Part shown: positions 45,007 through 46,651 of the stretch, one piece after another
How positions within the stretch are numbered: the first letter of the stretch is position 1
Layout of the letters: every line of letters begins with the position of its first letter
Notes under the pieces: model-generated
The model's input: the letters and a program-made list of their open reading frames with translations, nothing else
What the model was told of the DNA's origin: nothing
Databases searched by the model: none
Position numbers and translations under genes: made by a program
Origin: Sporodiniella umbellata
Lineage: Eukaryota > Mucoromycota > Mucoromycetes > Mucorales > Rhizopodaceae
NCBI GenBank assembly: GCA_025677835.1
Contig: JAIXMR010000146.1
Location: 1-46,651, forward strand
Direction: 5' to 3'
Length of the DNA: 46,651 nucleotides

Positions 45007-45356
45007 CTTAGACTTTTAGGTCAACAAAAGACTGGCAAGTGGGTAGGCCGACTTTTTTTCTCTCCTAAATGTAGTTCAAAAAAAAAAAAGAAATTTTTTT
45101 TGTTGCTATAGAAACGTAAATACTTACACAAGATCGACAGTGGGTCACAAAGGGGAAAGAATGAATTGTTTTTTTTTTTTTTTTACATTGTTTTTTCTCC
45201 TTTAAAAAAATTTTATTTTTTATTTTTTTTTTTTTTTGAAATACTTTTTTTTTTAAAAAAAAAAAAAAATTGGAGAATCGCGAAAAAAAAAATTATTATT
45301 TTTTCATTTTTTTTTTTTAAAAAAAAAGGGGCGGTTGTTTAAAAGGTTTTGGGGGA

Positions 45357-45363
45357 TATAAAA
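45357..45363 (+). promoter_or_regulatory. TATA box of histone H4
   Basis: TATAAAA lies 80 bp upstream of the H4 ATG, followed by a T-run leader. Spacing fits a core promoter. Confidence 0.6.
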
Positions 45364-45376
45364 AGAGAGGATTTAA

Positions 45377-45748
<372 letters not shown>

Positions 45749-45921
45749 ATCAAACCCAACTCTATTTCTGTCACAAACAAAACGCATCTTCCATTGTAAA
45801 TAATAAAAACCAAAAAAAAAAAAAATTGTTTTCGAACACCGCATCTACCGTTTTCTTTTTCCTCCCCCTTTTTTTTTTTTTTTTTTTTTTCTCTCAAAAG
45901 AATACCCGTGCCTTAATTCAA

Positions 45922-46293
45922 ATGAATGCAGTGATGAAACCCAAGGCTTTGAAAGGCTCACTGTCAGCACCGCTTATACCCTCGAAAGGAAAAGAGTTTC
46001 CAAAGACATCTCCGTGGAAGAAATCAAGCCATCCACTCCTGGATGAAGATGACGAGCCATTGACGCAACCCATCACTTTAGCTGAGAAACGAGCACGGCA
46101 AGCCAAACGAGCGTACCAGATCAAGATTTGGCGAGTCAGGGAAGAACGTGATGCGCGTGAAGCCCGTTCATTGCTTCGAAAGAAACAGACGCACATCAAC
46201 CCACCCGCTGCCAACAAGAAAGGCGTCCGTTTCAACCTCAAAAAGAACCGAATCATCCAAATCAAAACCAACGAAGAAAACAAATCAGAATAA
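45922..46293 (+). CDS. Small basic protein with an RVxF-like motif, unknown function
   Basis: ATG 45922 gives 123 aa. An in-frame extension upstream reads through T- and A-runs and is not credible. The sequence starts MNAVMKPKALKGSLSAPLIP, has an acidic stretch LLDEDDEPLTQPIT and a long helical Arg/Lys region KRARQAKRAYQIKIWRVREE. Near residue 100 is KGVRFNLKKNRIIQIK, where KGVRF fits a PP1 docking motif. It may be nuclear, judging by its charge, but I recognise no family. It lies between H4 and H2A. Confidence 0.6.
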   Translation: MNAVMKPKALKGSLSAPLIPSKGKEFPKTSPWKKSSHPLLDEDDEPLTQPITLAEKRARQAKRAYQIKIWRVREERDAREARSLLRKKQTHINPPAANKKGVRFNLKKNRIIQIKTNEENKSE

Positions 46294-46373
46294 GCATGGA
46301 TAAACAAACATGTTTATTTTTTATATAATAAAGGTGTATATGTACAGAAAGATATGAATCGGGGAGATTTCTT

Positions 46374-46651
46374 CTAAAGATCTTGAGAAGCACCTGCCTT
46401 CTTGGTCTTGCTGGGCAAGAGTGAGGCGTGGATGTTGGGAAGAACACCTCCTTGGGCGATAGTGACATGACCCAAGAGCTTGTTCAATTCTTCATCGTTA
46501 CGGATGGCCAATTGGAGATGGCGGGGGATAATACGAGACTTCTTGTTATCACGGGCTGCGTTACCTGCTAATTCCAGGATTTCCGCAGCAAGGTATTCCA
46601 GGACAGCGGCCAAGTATACAGGTGCTCCTGCTCCTACACGTTGAGCATAGT
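46374..46651 (-). CDS. HTA: Histone H2A (partial, N-terminus off the right edge)
   Basis: The C-terminal 91 residues are visible, from [20 protein letters not shown] through [20 protein letters not shown] and [20 protein letters not shown] to [16 protein letters not shown] at 46374. The SQDL ending is an SQ[E/D]-type motif phosphorylated after DNA breaks (gamma-H2A). No intron is visible in this part. Confidence 0.95.
   Translation of the reverse strand, partial: YAQRVGAGAPVYLAAVLEYLAAEILELAGNAARDNKKSRIIPRHLQLAIRNDEELNKLLGHVTIAQGGVLPNIHASLLPSKTKKAGASQDL

Overview
The window is nuclear DNA of a filamentous fungus, most likely an early-diverging one of the Mucoromycota (Mucorales-like). Genes are split by many short introns, mostly 45-90 nt with GT..AG ends. 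Non-coding DNA is full of very long A and T homopolymers and short di- and trinucleotide repeats. The gene set is fungal: chitin synthase, exportin-T, ATG15, a Nrd1/Seb1-type CID-RRM protein, and a P3A H+-ATPase with a rather plant-like sequence. I did not identify the genus. Family names rest on reading the translated exons and comparing them with families I know. No search was run, and exon joins were checked by reading phase.

Layout, left to right: TRAPPC10/Trs130 (-, runs off the left edge); a CUL4-type cullin (-); a small Bni4-like protein with a PP1-docking motif (+); an ankyrin protein with an RVxF motif (-); a 1.8 kb divergent promoter; a GATA-plus-PHD zinc-finger protein (+); exportin-T (+); a class V myosin without the cargo-binding tail domain (+); an 88-aa orphan (-); ATG15 lipase (+); a TBC Rab-GAP (+); a four-helix membrane protein (-); mitochondrial uS4m (+); cystinosin (-); mitochondrial mL49 (-); a 1.6 kb stretch with no convincing gene; queuosine salvage QNG1 (-); plasma-membrane H+-ATPase PMA1 (+); chitin synthase (-); a universal stress protein (+); mitochondrial uS12m (-); Nrd1/Seb1-like (+); histone H3 (-) and H4 (+), divergent; a small basic protein (+); and the 3' part of histone H2A (-) at the right edge.

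The genes are mostly housekeeping and not a single pathway. Loose themes are membrane traffic (TRAPPC10, TBC-GAP, myosin V, ATG15, cystinosin), tRNA handling (exportin-T, QNG1), mitochondrial translation (three ribosomal proteins), cell surface (PMA1, chitin synthase) and chromatin (GATA-PHD, H3, H4, H2A). No CRISPR array, transposon or rRNA was seen, and I could not defend any tRNA.

The observations most worth a second look are the tail-less myosin V, a cystinosin gene that appears to need both a GC-AG intron and a 14-nt microexon, the Bni4-like and ankyrin candidate PP1 partners lying side by side, a CRE palindrome plus two RRxS sites in PMA1, a CACGTGAC box before ATG15, and a possibly decayed coding patch near 27.7 kb.
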